From NCBI GenBank assembly GCA_003049485.1, contig PYST01000162.1:1-64000 (forward strand): DNA of 64,000 nt, in the 5' to 3' direction. Source of the stretch: Ophioceras dolichostomum. Lineage: Eukaryota; Ascomycota; Sordariomycetes; Magnaporthales; Ophioceraceae. Below the pieces are notes generated by a model. It was not told the DNA's origin. It saw nothing but the letters and a program-made list of their open reading frames with translations, and ran no database searches. A program made the position numbers and the translations under genes. This document shows positions 11,783 to 23,472 of this stretch, in pieces; within the stretch, counting starts at the first letter, position 1; every line of letters begins with the position of its first letter.

Positions 11783-12631
11783 CTATACCAGGAGGCCAGC
11801 AGCGACATCCAGCGAGCATTGCTGAGTGAGGTTGATTTCTTCAATGATCATGTGCTGGCGCTCGGCCTCAAGATGGCTGTCCTCCATGGCGTCGCCATAC
11901 CAAACCGCGGCGTATACCTCAATGCCCGTGTGGCCGAGAGCGGCCTCGGAATCCGGGTAGTCGCCCGCCTTGATGTCGCGAGCGGCGATGTGCAGCACGC
12001 CGAACACGGTGCCGTCGATGAGCACCTTGTCCCCCGCGAACGCGTAGGGAAAGTCCGGCAGGTCGTCGATCATCGGGTAGCGGGTCCTGTTGGCGGGGCC
12101 GAAGTTGGGCACCGTGAAGTGGGTGGTGACGCCGCCCCAGCCCTCGATGATCTCGGACGAGAGCGAGCCCATGGCGGGGTCCGCCGTGGTCTGCTTGAAG
12201 TAGTGCTCGGCGTTGGCGTCGCTGTTGGCCGCGTCGGCGAGCGGGCTGGAGAACCACCTGACGAACGTCGCGGCCGTCACGTTGGGCAGGCTGTACGCCC
12301 GCGTGCGGCCCTTGGCGGCCTTCCAGGTCTGGCCGCTGGAGCGGGCCACGACGTCGTGCCAGAACAGATCGGCCTTGGCGATCTCGGGCGCGAGGAGCGT
12401 CTTGAGGCCTGAGGGACCCAGGAGCGTCTTGAGCATGTGCAGCGCCGTGCGCGAGGTCGTGAACCAGTAGTCGTGCCAGTTCGCAGGCTGGGTTGGTCCG
12501 GAGGTGACGTACGTCGCTCCGTTGACCACCTGGACTACGCAGGCATCGTCGGTGGCCGACACGGACGCGCTGAACACTGGCGCACCGAGGGAGGCCACGG
12601 CCGGGAGGAGGATCTTGGCGGGACGGACCAT
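11783..12631 (-). CDS. Predicted secreted protein of unknown function
   Basis: A single-exon ORF of 282 residues with a genuine ATG (MVRPAKILLPAVASLG). Residues about 7-26 form a hydrophobic core after Arg/Lys, followed by small residues (SASVSAT), which looks like a cleavable signal peptide. The mature part has only two cysteines, one near the new N terminus (DDACVVQ) and one near the C terminus (TQQCSLD), suggesting a disulfide that closes the domain. Three NxT sites (NVTAA, NRTRY, NLTQQ) could be glycosylated. The motif-like centre EIIEGWGGVTTHFTVPNFGP and the region DFPYAFAGDKVLIDGTVFGV are rich in aromatic and Gly residues, but no known enzyme motif was recognised. A TATA-like box lies 223 bp upstream. 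It may be an extracellular or effector-like protein, but no function is claimed. Confidence 0.8.
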   Translation of the reverse strand: MVRPAKILLPAVASLGAPVFSASVSATDDACVVQVVNGATYVTSGPTQPANWHDYWFTTSRTALHMLKTLLGPSGLKTLLAPEIAKADLFWHDVVARSSGQTWKAAKGRTRAYSLPNVTAATFVRWFSSPLADAANSDANAEHYFKQTTADPAMGSLSSEIIEGWGGVTTHFTVPNFGPANRTRYPMIDDLPDFPYAFAGDKVLIDGTVFGVLHIAARDIKAGDYPDSEAALGHTGIEVYAAVWYGDAMEDSHLEAERQHMIIEEINLTQQCSLDVAAGLLV

Positions 12632-12853
12632 GTCGTCCTGTGGAAGGATCTGTTGGCTGCAGCCGCTTAGAGTCTTGAGATGGAGACGAGTGAGGGATGT
12701 AAGGGGGTAAGAGCGAGATGCGTGAAAGAAGACTGAGGCGAGACGAAGGGCGGGCAGTCCAGAGATGTATGAAGAAGGTAACTAATCTGGCGAGGGCTTG
12801 GGGAGGAGGAGCCGCAGGGTAAAAGACGGCACGGGCGCGAGAGAGGGCTGCAA

Positions 12854-12862
12854 TATATAATA
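12854..12862 (-). promoter_or_regulatory. TATA-like box of the secreted-protein gene
   Basis: TATTATATA on the minus strand lies 223 bp before the start codon, in otherwise GC-rich DNA. This fits a regulated gene with a leader of roughly 190 nt. Confidence 0.45.
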
Positions 12863-13600
12863 ACCTGCTGCCAACGACCACCAGCGACCCAGTCCTGTGG
12901 CTCCGTCTATCCGTATCTGATCTTGCATCATGTGCAGAAAAGGGGCCATGACATGACTACAATACATCTTTCACCTAATCTGATTTCCATGTGCGCCTTT
13001 ATCCCGATGATTCCATCCCTTGCGGTGATTGCGATGAAAAGAAGAAAAGTAAATTTGATAAATGCAGGTTCGCTCCAAACACCCAACAAAGCAAACTCGT
13101 AGGCGAGCTGCATGTTTGTTGATTGGCCCACTTACGGGGATCACGTACCACCGCGAATCTACGACTACAGGTAGGATCCGATCACCCACATATCACTCCA
13201 CCGAACTCCACCACCGGACGGAGACGGCAACCATCTCCTTCCACAAACAACTAGACGCGTTTTTCCCCCGTCACGTTGGAATCGACGGCGTTTCTGCGGC
13301 GAAGCGCCCCGGAGCCGCCGCCAGCCGGCCCGCCCTCGTTGTAACTTGCATGCGCTCCCTTGCCTCGTTGCTCACCGACGTATGCGGTTTGCGGGTCCGA
13401 CCCCGCGGCGGCGGCAGGCGGTTCATTACCCCTGGCCTTGGCTGGTCCTGGCTAGCCCTCCGTTATGTTGTGCTTGAAATTACCACGATGGTCGATACGC
13501 CTCGTCCAGTTGGGGGTCTTAAGCCTCGTTCAAACTGAGTCTAGTGACTGTAGCATAGGAGGATGTCATGGGACGGTATTGGGATTCCGGATTTTCCTAA

Positions 13601-13670
13601 CCCCCCCCCCCCCCCCCCCCNNNNNNNNNNNNNNNNNNNNNNNNNNNNNNNNNNNNNNNNNNNNNCCCCC
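13601..13670. other. Assembly gap inside a poly-C tract
   Basis: Twenty Cs (13601-13620), then 45 Ns, then five Cs. The missing sequence is probably a long C homopolymer or G-rich structure that stopped sequencing. Confidence 0.95.
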
Positions 13671-14489
13671 GTTACGCGTTCGCGACTATGACGATTATTT
13701 CTGAAACAGCCCTGTGTAAGTGGCTAGATGTACGAGCAAAACGTGTTACTATCCACTCACCTGCTGGATTTGGCAATGGAGAAGAGGCTTGGGCGTGTTT
13801 TGTTTGTTTGATACTTCAAAGCGATCCCATTAATGATCGATCTCCTGCTTTTTTATCCTTTCAAGTATACATGTATACATATCTGTTCTCACATGTTTCT
13901 TTTATGTGCACACTCATCCCACACTTTTCTTTTCCTCTTCTTTTCCAAACGAACACGCAGACACCAAGCGGCCACAGGCAACAAGAGAGGCAGGCAGGTA
14001 GGTACACAAAACCACAACAGCTCTGTTTCGCCCGCGAATCATGTAGTTGAGCCTTCTCTCGTCGCTCTGCCGAACAAGACACGAGGATATACAGGAGGAC
14101 ATTGGAACATTGAACATACATACAAGCCAACATACAAACCGACATGGCGAAAAGATACACAACTAGAAGTAACAAGGGTACGCTCATCATAGGGTAGAGA
14201 CTGAAAGGTGAAAAACTGAGAAACTCGGCCGTGTCGATCATGAGAGTCCCAGGTCCCAAGCCCCAATTAGGGCCGGTTCAGACACCATTTATTGAAGAAA
14301 GGGTACAACAAGAAAGCGACCTCGTATCATATAACGTGCATGACAGGAACTCATAGTACCTGATGCAGCAGTAACGCGAGGGTATCGTCCGTGCAGGTAA
14401 AGTTGGGAGAGGGGGGGAGAGAGTGTGTGAAAACAGACATTCTGCCCGTAGCGATAGTGGGCTGGAAGAAGCGATTCCATGCCATTGCT

Positions 14490-17400
14490 TCACACCATAT
14501 CGCCACCCCCGGCAGAAGTCGTCGTCGTCGGCGGTGGCGAGCTCGCCTTGTTGAGATATGCGCTCGGCAGCTTGGGAACCTGCGGGGACGGGGAGGCCGG
14601 CTGCTGCTGCAAGAGCTGTGGGCGCTCCTCACCTCGCGCCCTTCCGCCGGTGAGTCTCCGCATGCGCGTCCGCGTGCTCTGGGCGAACGACGGCTTAGCC
14701 GTGTTCTCGAGGAAGAACGAAGTCTCGGGGCCAGTTCCCAAGGTGCCGCCGCCTCCAGTGCCACTACTGCTTCCTGTTCCTCCTACTCCCCCTCCTCCAA
14801 TTGCAAACGGCTGGCCAGATATGCCACTGCCGCCGCCCATGGAAGTCGAAGGCCTCTCGTCGTCGCCGTCCGAGAACAGCTCCTCGTCTGATGTAACGTC
14901 GCCCAGAAGCGGCTGGTAGGAAGCGGGAGCTGAGGGGGAAGTGATGGACCGTGAATGCAGCGGAGGGCGACCGCCTATAGACGAAGACGCTGACGTGGGC
15001 TGCTGTGGCTGCCCGTGCGGGTGGTAGTGGTGCTGCTGTTGGTGGTATTGGCTCGTCCCGCTGCTGCTGTCGAAGCTGAAGGCCCCTGGGTTCATGGTAT
15101 TAGGGTAGACGCTCGTGTCCGCGCCCCTGGTGAGCAGCGGCATGGGGCGGTCGCCGACGAAGCCGTTCTGGAACGAGGTGGTGGTGGAAGCCTGGTGCAA
15201 GATGGGCAGGACCTGCTCGTCGTAAAGCTGCGGGCCGCCCAGGTCGTAGTTGTCGGGCGAGAACTCGGTCACGGTGTTGGACGACCTCCCGTCGCTTCCC
15301 GGCCCTGCCGTGGCCGTCAGGTCGTCGAAGAAGTCATCAAGGCTGTCGAGCTTCATCACCAAGTCGCCCATGTGTGTTGCACCACGAGGATCGTCCGACA
15401 TCATGGTGTCGGTACGATCCGACGACGAGTGCGGGAAGTAGCCGTACGGGAACTCGTCGGCGTGGAATTCGACCTCGGGCGTGGGGGCTGGAGGATCTCC
15501 TGCTGAGGCGCCGCCGCTGGCGGTCTGGCACATGTAGAAGGCGGCGTGGATATTGGCACGCGTCTGGTCTGTCTTGCGAGCTGGCATCGGGATGGACCAC
15601 CCCGATTCCTCTGGGATACCGAACAGGCTCTGCGTGCGTTCGTACTCCTTGCGCACAGACTTGGCAGTGGGTCGCATGATGCTCATGCGCAGATGCTGCC
15701 TATCCATGGACGAGCCTGGCATATGCATGATGCCGTCCAGTACGTCTAGCGCTTGCATGCAGTGGTCGGTCTGCAACTGCCGGAGGAGCGGCGACAACAG
15801 GTCGGACCCGTGGCCCGCGAGCTCCGGCCGCTTCATGTCGATCTCTGGGATGATGACTTGCAGGATCCGCATCGTCTTGATCTTGACCCAGTCGGTGCGG
15901 TTTGTCAGGAATCCCATGACCATCGTGAGCATCTTGAAGTCCAGCTGCGGCGGGAACGTCTCCTTGAGAGCTGCGATTACTGCATTGATGAGCTCTGTGT
16001 CTCCCCGAAAACCACCGGACAGGTAGCTGTTCAATACGTTCGCGATCTGGGAGTGCCCCTGGCCAGCGGCGACGTTTAGAAGATTCATGGCCGCCGTGGC
16101 CACGGGGCCGCTTGGCACGGGAGGTGGAGTTGTTGACCTCTCTTCCACAATCTCGTTGGCGTCGTCCATTGCGTGCAAAAGCCGCGGCAGGTTGGCCAAG
16201 ACGGCAAAGAACACGCGGTTATCATCTCCGATAAGCTGGTCACTCGGAAGCAGGATGAGCTTGTCCAGGGTTGCAAGTGCGGCCTCGAAGCAGGTCGAAG
16301 AACGCAGACCCTTGTACAGAAGCGGCTGCAAGCCCTCGAAATGGCCGTCCCATTTGGCCGGCTGACCGTCGAGGAGGAGGCGACGCACGGTTGGGGACTT
16401 GAAGTCTAGCTTTTCTAGATACTCGTCCAGCATCACCACAGCACCGAGGAACTCCCGCTCGTTGATGGATTCGAGGCAGGCACATGTCGTCCAGAACAGC
16501 GGAGGGAAAGTCACCAGCTTCTCGGCGTCAAGAGTCGAGATCAGGGTGCGCAACGTTGTGAGGATCTCCATGGAGAAGGCCTGGATCTCAGCGTCCTCAT
16601 CGGCGACGGTGTTGGACAAGCGGACGAGCATGTCGCCGAGCATGTGCTGGTCGAGGCTGGTTAGGATGCAGCGGAAGACCTGGAATGAGCGGCAGGCAAG
16701 ATGGCGCACAGGACAAGACGTCGCCCAGGTCAGAGACAGGCGGGCCCACTGCTCCTTGATGCCGGGGAAAGTGGCCTCGAAGGTGCGCACGACCTCGGCA
16801 GCTAGGTGCTCCATGCTAGGGGGCACCTTGTTGCTGTCGGAGGCAACCTTGCCGTTGCTGTCCTCGTAGTTCCAGACGACCGACTTGTCGTGGCTACGCA
16901 CGAGGTCGATCAGAGCCTCGCCGGGCTTCTTGGCTGCAGGGTCGTCCAGGTGCGAGATGACCAGCTCGTGGATCAGGTGCACGAGCATCTCGCGTGCCTG
17001 CTCCTGCACCAACGGCGTGTAGTGGTCCCACAGTACCGTCACCGCCTGCAGCAACACGGGAACGTTGTCAGGCACCAGCTTGACCGGAGACACCATCAGG
17101 TCGACGAGAAGGATCATTGACAGCTGCCCTAGAGAGAAGCCTGCCTGCTTGGTGCCTACGGGCAGCGCCTCTGCTAAGTCGGCACAGTAGGGCAGTAGGC
17201 CAATGTCCTGTGGTGGAGGCACACTGTCGCGCTTCTCGTTGGGCACCATTGCCTTGGGCGTGATCTGCAGGAGCAGAAACTCGACCACCTTCTGGCCGGG
17301 ACTGCTCGTGGTGCTGGCGAGGAAGACGACGATCTGCTTGGCGTACTCGACGAAGTTCTGTTCCCGGCGCTCCAGGCATAGCGACATGATAAAATCCAGA

Positions 17401-17871
17401 ATCACACGCACGTTGGCTGGGTGTGGGCCAGTGGCTAGGGCCTGCCAGAGAGCCTGCACCTCATTGTGCAGCGCCGAGCTCGACCGGATCGTGATCTCAA
17501 GTAGATTCGCAAGCAGCATGTAAGACTGCGCAACCGGTCCACCGTTGGGGTCCACCTTCAGTTCAACCGACTGGATCCATGGCAGGACCACGGCCACCAT
17601 GTTGCGCTGCGCTGCCGGCTGCAGGTCCTTGAAGTAGAGCGAGAGCTCCGAGAAGAACAAGAAGGCCAGTTCAGTGTACTGCTTCGAAAGCCGTTCTGAG
17701 ATCTTATACTGGGCAAGCTTGTAGACGGCTTTTGTCTTGTCCGAGATACTGATGTCGAAATCCTGGAGCCTGGAACTAGTGCCACGGCTGGACGGTTGTT
17801 GTTGTTGTGGTTGGGACTGTTGCTGCTGTTGATCTGTTTCTGCCTGTTGTTGCTGTTGCTGCGCTGGCTGT

Positions 17872-17946
<75 letters not shown>

Positions 17947-20900
17947 TGCCTCTCCTCGAGCGCCCGCAGGATCCGCGCCGACTTGATCCGGATGTCGCTC
18001 TGGTCGTTGCCAAGCGTAAACAGGCACAGGGGGAGTAGCTTCCAGAACGACGTTGGGTACTCCGGATACTCGAGCAGCACCTCCGAGATGACGGTAAAGT
18101 AACTCTCGAGAACTTTAGGAAGGTCGGCAAGGTAGCAGCGCCCGACGCAGTGCTCGAGCAAGTAGGGATACTCCTGGTTGTGGGTAATGAGATTCTTGAG
18201 CGCCCGCCGGCCCGTGACCTTCATGCGGTCGTTGCCTGTGGTGAATATGGACTCGATCCAGCCCAGCATGCGGCGCAGGTCGAACTGCAGCGAGACGCCG
18301 CTCTCAGTGGTGACACTGATAGGCCCCCCGCAGAGCGCGGCCATAGCGCTGAGTGCGGCCGTCCGCAGGTTGCGCTTCTCGATCTCCATGGCGGCGCTCA
18401 GAGTTCCGCGCTCGCCGATCGACGACTGCTGCTCGATCATAGACTGCCGCATCGTGTCCTCGCGGTGGCGGATATGCGTCTGGTTGGGCGAGAAGCCGCA
18501 CCAGTCCTCCATAAGGGCGAAGGCCGACTTGCGTGCCTCGAACGTCATCCATCGAGAAGGGTCCTTGGCGCGGCTAATGTTCTCAAAGATCTCCTCTATC
18601 AGCCCGCAGTAGTGTCGTCGGAGCTTCTGGAACTCCCAGTCCATCTGCACTTCGCCATCCATCAAGAACAGCTTGATGTCTTTGGCGTACGTCACGAGGT
18701 TGCCCAGAATCCAGTCGTCCTGGATCACCCCGGGATCCTTCAAAAAGTGTGACGTGAGCTTGTACACATGGGTGATCTCGGTGCGGAGCAGATCCGTCTT
18801 GCGGCTGCGCACATTGCTGTTGGTTCGCTGGTGGATACGCGCGCGTGCGTCGTCGTTGCATCGCGTCACCGGCGACTGCAGCTCCTCGAGCAGAGTGCGG
18901 TAGATATGGATGTTGATCGACCCCATCGCCACCACAACTGCTTCCCTTACCGACGCGGACGAGACCGACAGCAAGGGGTTCAGGTACTTGAACAGCGTCC
19001 GCGCCGTGACGATCTTGTCGGCTGTCGGTGCCGACTTGTTGGAGCCTTTGCGAGCGTGCTGCTGCGGGTGCTGTTGGGCATGGCTCCCCTGAGACGCTTT
19101 GGACTGGTGGTGGGGATTTGGCTGTGGCTGTGGCGGGCTGCCCGGGTCTGCCATCGTAGTGCAGGCAAAGACGAGGTAAAGCTTCCACTGCTCAACCAGC
19201 AGCTCCGGCTGCGTCGTGGGGGTCCGCCCCGTCATGCGTGCACTTCCAGGGTCAGATCCGTAGTAGAGCCCTCTGGATGGTTCCGATATGATGGTGATTG
19301 CTTTGTACATCTGCAGGATGCGGTTGCAGATGAGATCTCGCCCAATCGCGATCGTGAATGGGCAACGGTCGAAGGCCACCCTGATAAGGTGGGGGAATAC
19401 CTTGAACCAGAGTGTTGTGTCATAGGAGACGTCGCTGGCGCACAACTCGATCAACCCTTGGTTGCTGCCGTCCTGCACGCCTCTCTGCAGCCGGCTGCGT
19501 TCTGCAACCGAAAGGTGTTCATCGTTGTTGAAGCTCATGATGCGCGTGTAGTCGTTCTCCAGCACCTCGATGAGGCGCACGGTGGCCGTGGCGTTGTCCT
19601 TCTCGCCAGAGTCTGACTTGCCAAGAGCGGTGTCGAATTCGGTGATGAGCCGAAGGACCGTGCTGGCGAACGACCTCACTCGGCGCGACTGAGAGCAGAG
19701 GAAGAACAGGCCGTGGGCCTCCACCTGGTCCACCTCGGCCCAGATGGCCGACAAGTCTAGCTTCATGGCTCTCTTGTTGTCCGCAGCCGAGCCGCCGGCG
19801 TCCTTGGCCTTTTGCCGGATCTCGTCGATCCAAATGTGCAGCAGTTCGACATAGAGCCGCAGTGTGTTTTCAATATGGGCCGCCCCAAGCATGCCGCCAT
19901 CCGACATGGTTGAGTAGCGATCGTCGAAGTTGAAGATGAAGCGTGAGAAACCCATTGTGACTTGCTGGGCGTGTGAGTGGGCGGCGATGGCCTTCAGCGA
20001 TCGGGCAGAGGACTCGGCGATGTTGTACTGCACGTGGGCCGTTCCCGTGCAGAGCAGGTTGATCAGCGAGTTGAACGGGATATCGACCGACAGGCAACGC
20101 GGCAGCGCCTGGACCGCAACGTGGAGCAGCTCGTAGAAGGCCTGCTTCTGGTCCGCCGGGCTCTGGTGGTCGTCGCGACGCGAGAAGTTGAACGTGTCCG
20201 CAATCGGTGTTTTGGGGCCTGGCGAGTTGAACTTTTCGTCTAGCGCCGCCTGCCCGCCAAAGGTGTTGTCGCACATGATGGTGATCTTGCCTAGGACCTC
20301 GCAGAACCGCGAGTAGTACTCACGCACCGAGTCGCTCAGGGCAGATGTCAGGACGGGACGCGATCGACTTTCTCCGTCTTCGGTACAGGTCCCTGTAATA
20401 GGAGTCCCGGGCACAGCGCCGCTCGGGATACCGAGCACAGCTGGCGAGTTGGGGCCACGGTCAGACGAAGACGCCACCGGGTAGTACTGTGGGAATGGGG
20501 GCCGGCCCTGGTCCCCTTTCTCCAGGTCTGCCATCACGGCCAGGAAGGCTCGGATGCCGAGCACGATCCGATCCGGGTCGAGTGTCTCGACCTTGATCTC
20601 CTTGCCGGACGAGAAAAGATCGGCGTTGACGAGGGGAAATATGATGGTTTTAAAGCAGAATTCGGGGTATTTGTAGCCGATGGATCGGATGATTTGGATT
20701 AGGGGCTCCATGACCGGGGTGTCTGTAGCGCTGACGGTTCGCTTCGCGGTGGGCAGGACGAGCTTGAGAACCTCGTCCAGCTTCCGCGTCGTCGACGCCA
20801 GCGAGTCGTTTGTGCGGAAGAGGTGCGTCCACACCAGCCTGGACACCACCTGCAGACAAAGCGGCTTGGTGTAGCGGTCCTTGAGCCGCGGCTGCAAGGG

Positions 20901-23472
20901 ATAGACCAGCTGCAGCCATTGGCTGGCAAAGGTCTCGGGTGGTGAGACACAGAGCAGCGTTGCCGTCAATGGGTACGAGTAGAACCAGTGGCGAGGCTTG
21001 ACGAATAGCTGGGCGAGCCGCGGCGTTATGCTGTTCAGGACCTCACTCCACTTCGGGTGGGCGTAGTGGCTGCTGTTGGTCCTCGCGGCCAGAGGCACGA
21101 AGATGACGTCGAGCACTTGGCAAAATGCCGTCTTGATCTTCTGGCCGTGGGCTCTGCCGAAAAGCCTGCCAAGGGCGATGAGGAAGTCACATGTCCTCAC
21201 AAAGGCATCCTCGGGCGCCAGCACGAAGCGTAAAGGTCGCATGCCGCCCAGCACGAGCTCGATGCCTGCTTCGGCCTCGTATCTCGTACTGTTTTGTCCT
21301 CTGGCAAGCTCGGCGAGAGACCGGTCAAGGTCCTGGATGTACCTATTGGTAACGCTGATGAAGTTGATCTCGCTCATGACACCGAGCAGTTGGGTGAAAA
21401 TATTCCAGTTCACCAGCTTGAGTGGCGAGAGCATGAGGGTGTCGATGTCGGCCACCTTCAGCTGACTGAAGATGATATCCTCGAGTTTCTCCTCCATCTC
21501 GGGCGTGATGAGGCTGAGGCTGCTCTGGCTGATCACCTCCAGCAACACTCGGCAGAGTAGGTATGTAGAAACGCTGGAGCGACGCTCTGTCTGGATGACG
21601 TATTCCTGCTTCGCCACGATGGTGGCCTGTCCGGGCCCAAAACCACTTCCCTCGGCATTTGACCCTCCGCTGCCACTGCCGCTCATAGCAGACTGCACCG
21701 GCTCCGTATTCCTCCTTTGCAAGGCCAGGGGTACGCTGGGAGATGTAACTTTGGTTTGTTGGAGTTGCAGCAGCTGCTTGCGCGCCTCGCCGGCCGCATC
21801 GCTTTTGCTCTTTCTCCACAGCATCATCGAGTCGATCAGGGGCTTGGGTTTCTGCTTCGCAATATGGCCCAGCGCCACGATCAACTTATCAAATGGCGCA
21901 TCGGCGCCGGGCCCACAGACCGTATCGACTTGCGGATCTAAGTCGAGGGGCACGCTGGTGCACTCATTGAGCTTCTCTTCGGCGCGCGCGATGAACTGTA
22001 ATGGGCCAGCCAGGCGGAGTTAGTTAAACCATTGAGTCTTCCATAACAGGCAGAGACAGACCAGCCAGCCAGCCAACTGCCAAACGAACGAACAAGACCG
22101 GCCTTACCTCGGTGAACAGTACATGGAGTGCGTACTCTCCCACTGTCCTCTGCTCATCTTTGTGGTGGCGCGAGGAATGCGATGGGTGGTGCGAGTGGTC
22201 GCGTCGCGTCTTGCTGTGCATGCGTTCCAGCTTCCTCTGACCCGCAGTGCCGCTGCCCTCATTCGCCGAGGACGTGCGCTCCGGCACGCTGGGACTGCCG
22301 GCGCCCACAAGGGTAGACCCGGAGGTGGCTGTGGGAGGACGGGAGGAAGAGTCGGTGGCGGTGGCGGATGCGCCGTCGCTGTGGGGCCCGGTCGGCCCAT
22401 ACGGATGCATATCGGCTCTCTCTGCGGCTGCGGCCGCGAACGCAGCGCCGGCGGCGGCGATCATCTGGGGACTGAGCGGGCTCGAGGACGAGCTGGCGAG
22501 GCTTCCATTCCTGGAGTGCTGGATTCCATGGACGATCGAGGTCTGCCGGTGGTGGCCGTATGCGGCAGCCTTGGGGTCGACGGGTCGCTCGATCACGCCT
22601 CCGATTCCGACGCCGGGTCGCACGGCAGAGGCATGAATGCGCGGGGAGATGGCGGATTGAGGGGACGAGACAGGCGGGACAGACGTCGTCACGGTCTGCT
22701 GCGGCGGGTGCTGCTGTTGCTGCTGTTGCTGCTGTTGCTGTAGCTTCTCAATCGACGATTCGCGGGAGTGGTGCTGGTAGTGCTGGTGGATGTGATGATG
22801 GTGGCCAGTGAGGCGCGCATTGGCTGGCAGGTCGAAGTTGAGTGGCCTCAACGTCTTGTCCCAGTCCTCGTCCTCCTCGGCGAGGCGAGTCACAGCTCGC
22901 GGGGAAAACTTCAATGGCTCGGGCGCATGGGCATGGTCTGGCAGCGTCTGGGACGGAGCTGTGTTGTGCGTCGTCGCGGCGGGTGCGGGCAAGGGCCGTA
23001 ACCAAAAATAAAGTCAGCCTAGACCGTCCAGTATCTGACGTATTGATCGTATCTGATCGAAAGGTCGAAGAGCAGGACCACGGCAGAGCACAGCAGAGCG
23101 CTGCAGACGACCAGAGCACAACAGACACCGCAGGCCACCAGAGCAATCGTTCCCGAGCCAGCACCGACCGACTTAAGGTCCGGCCTAGTCTAGTTGGCCT
23201 AGACCTAACCTTCGTCCTCCCGCTGGGTGGCTCTTGTGAAACAGCCGTACACGGGCAGGACCCGATTGACCTCTAAACGATGTCTGATAATTATGTTGAA
23301 GCTTCCCTTGTCGTCCCTTGCGTTCCTCGAGTGCACAGATGTCACCGCCCCGAACTAACCGACTGCGAGACAACGCGACGGTAATGGCGGCGGCGGCGGC
23401 TAGATCCGGCAGACCCTGTTTGTGTGTGGGCTTTTTTCCCTTTGGACTGGAATTCGGCTGAAACTCACCCAT
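14490..23472 (-). CDS. mor2: Cell morphogenesis protein Mor2/Tao3/PAG1 (Furry family)
   Basis: The model has three exons: 23469-23472 (ATGG), 22108-22958 and 14490-21995, giving 2786 residues. The large exons join in phase through a 112-nt intron (GTAAGG donor, CAG acceptor). Upstream of exon 2 the frame hits a stop at 23014-23016 with no ATG. The only minus-strand ATG from there to 23472 is immediately followed by a perfect GTGAGT donor, and its one extra base completes a GCT codon at the acceptor. The protein begins MAPSQTLPDH, then a disordered region with (Q)n, EYALHVLFTE, and a very long helical-repeat body (VIQTERRSSVSTYLLCRVLL, LVNWNIFTQLLGVMSEINFI) typical of Furry proteins, interrupted by a polyQ tract near residue 1640 and ending in a low-complexity tail. 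Furry/Mor2 scaffolds the NDR kinase (Orb6/Cbk1, COT-1 in filamentous fungi) for polarised growth. The family call is strong; the first exon is inference. Confidence 0.9.
17870..17949. repeat. Polyglutamine microsatellite in mor2
   Basis: A CTG/TTG tract on the plus strand reads as CAG/CAA on the coding strand, giving about 26 consecutive Gln, followed by further Q-rich sequence (to about 17800). It lies inside the helical-repeat body rather than in a terminal tail. Confidence 0.9.
21996..22107 (-). other. mor2 intron 2
   Basis: The donor GTAAGG directly follows the codons for HVLFTE, and acceptor CAG precedes FIARAEEKLNE. The 112-nt length is not a multiple of three. Confidence 0.85.
22959..23468 (-). 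other. mor2 intron 1, splitting the second codon
   Basis: The donor is GTGAGT directly after ATGG. A CTGAC branch-like site lies near 23013-23017, and the CAG acceptor at 22959-22961 is the only AG after the in-frame stop. Length is 510 nt. Confidence 0.65.

Larger units (their letters stand above)
12632..14489. other. Intergenic region with promoter of the secreted-protein gene and an assembly gap
   Basis: The part next to 12632 is the leader and promoter of the minus-strand secreted-protein gene. The rest, up to the Mor2 3' end, holds poly-C with Ns, a palindromic TATACATGTATA at 13866-13877, and no convincing gene. Confidence 0.6.

Noticed and set aside
11919..12881. 320-codon minus-strand ORF overlapping the secreted-protein gene
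   Set aside because: Arg/His/Pro-rich composition typical of an off-frame reading; no signal peptide or recognisable motif.
13866..13877. TATACATGTATA palindrome
   Set aside because: A 12-bp palindrome in AT-rich intergenic DNA; nothing around it supports a specific site.
14490..22992. Starting mor2 at the TTG near 22992
   Set aside because: TTG is not used as a normal start in fungal nuclear genes, and the ATGG exon at 23469-23472 fits in phase.
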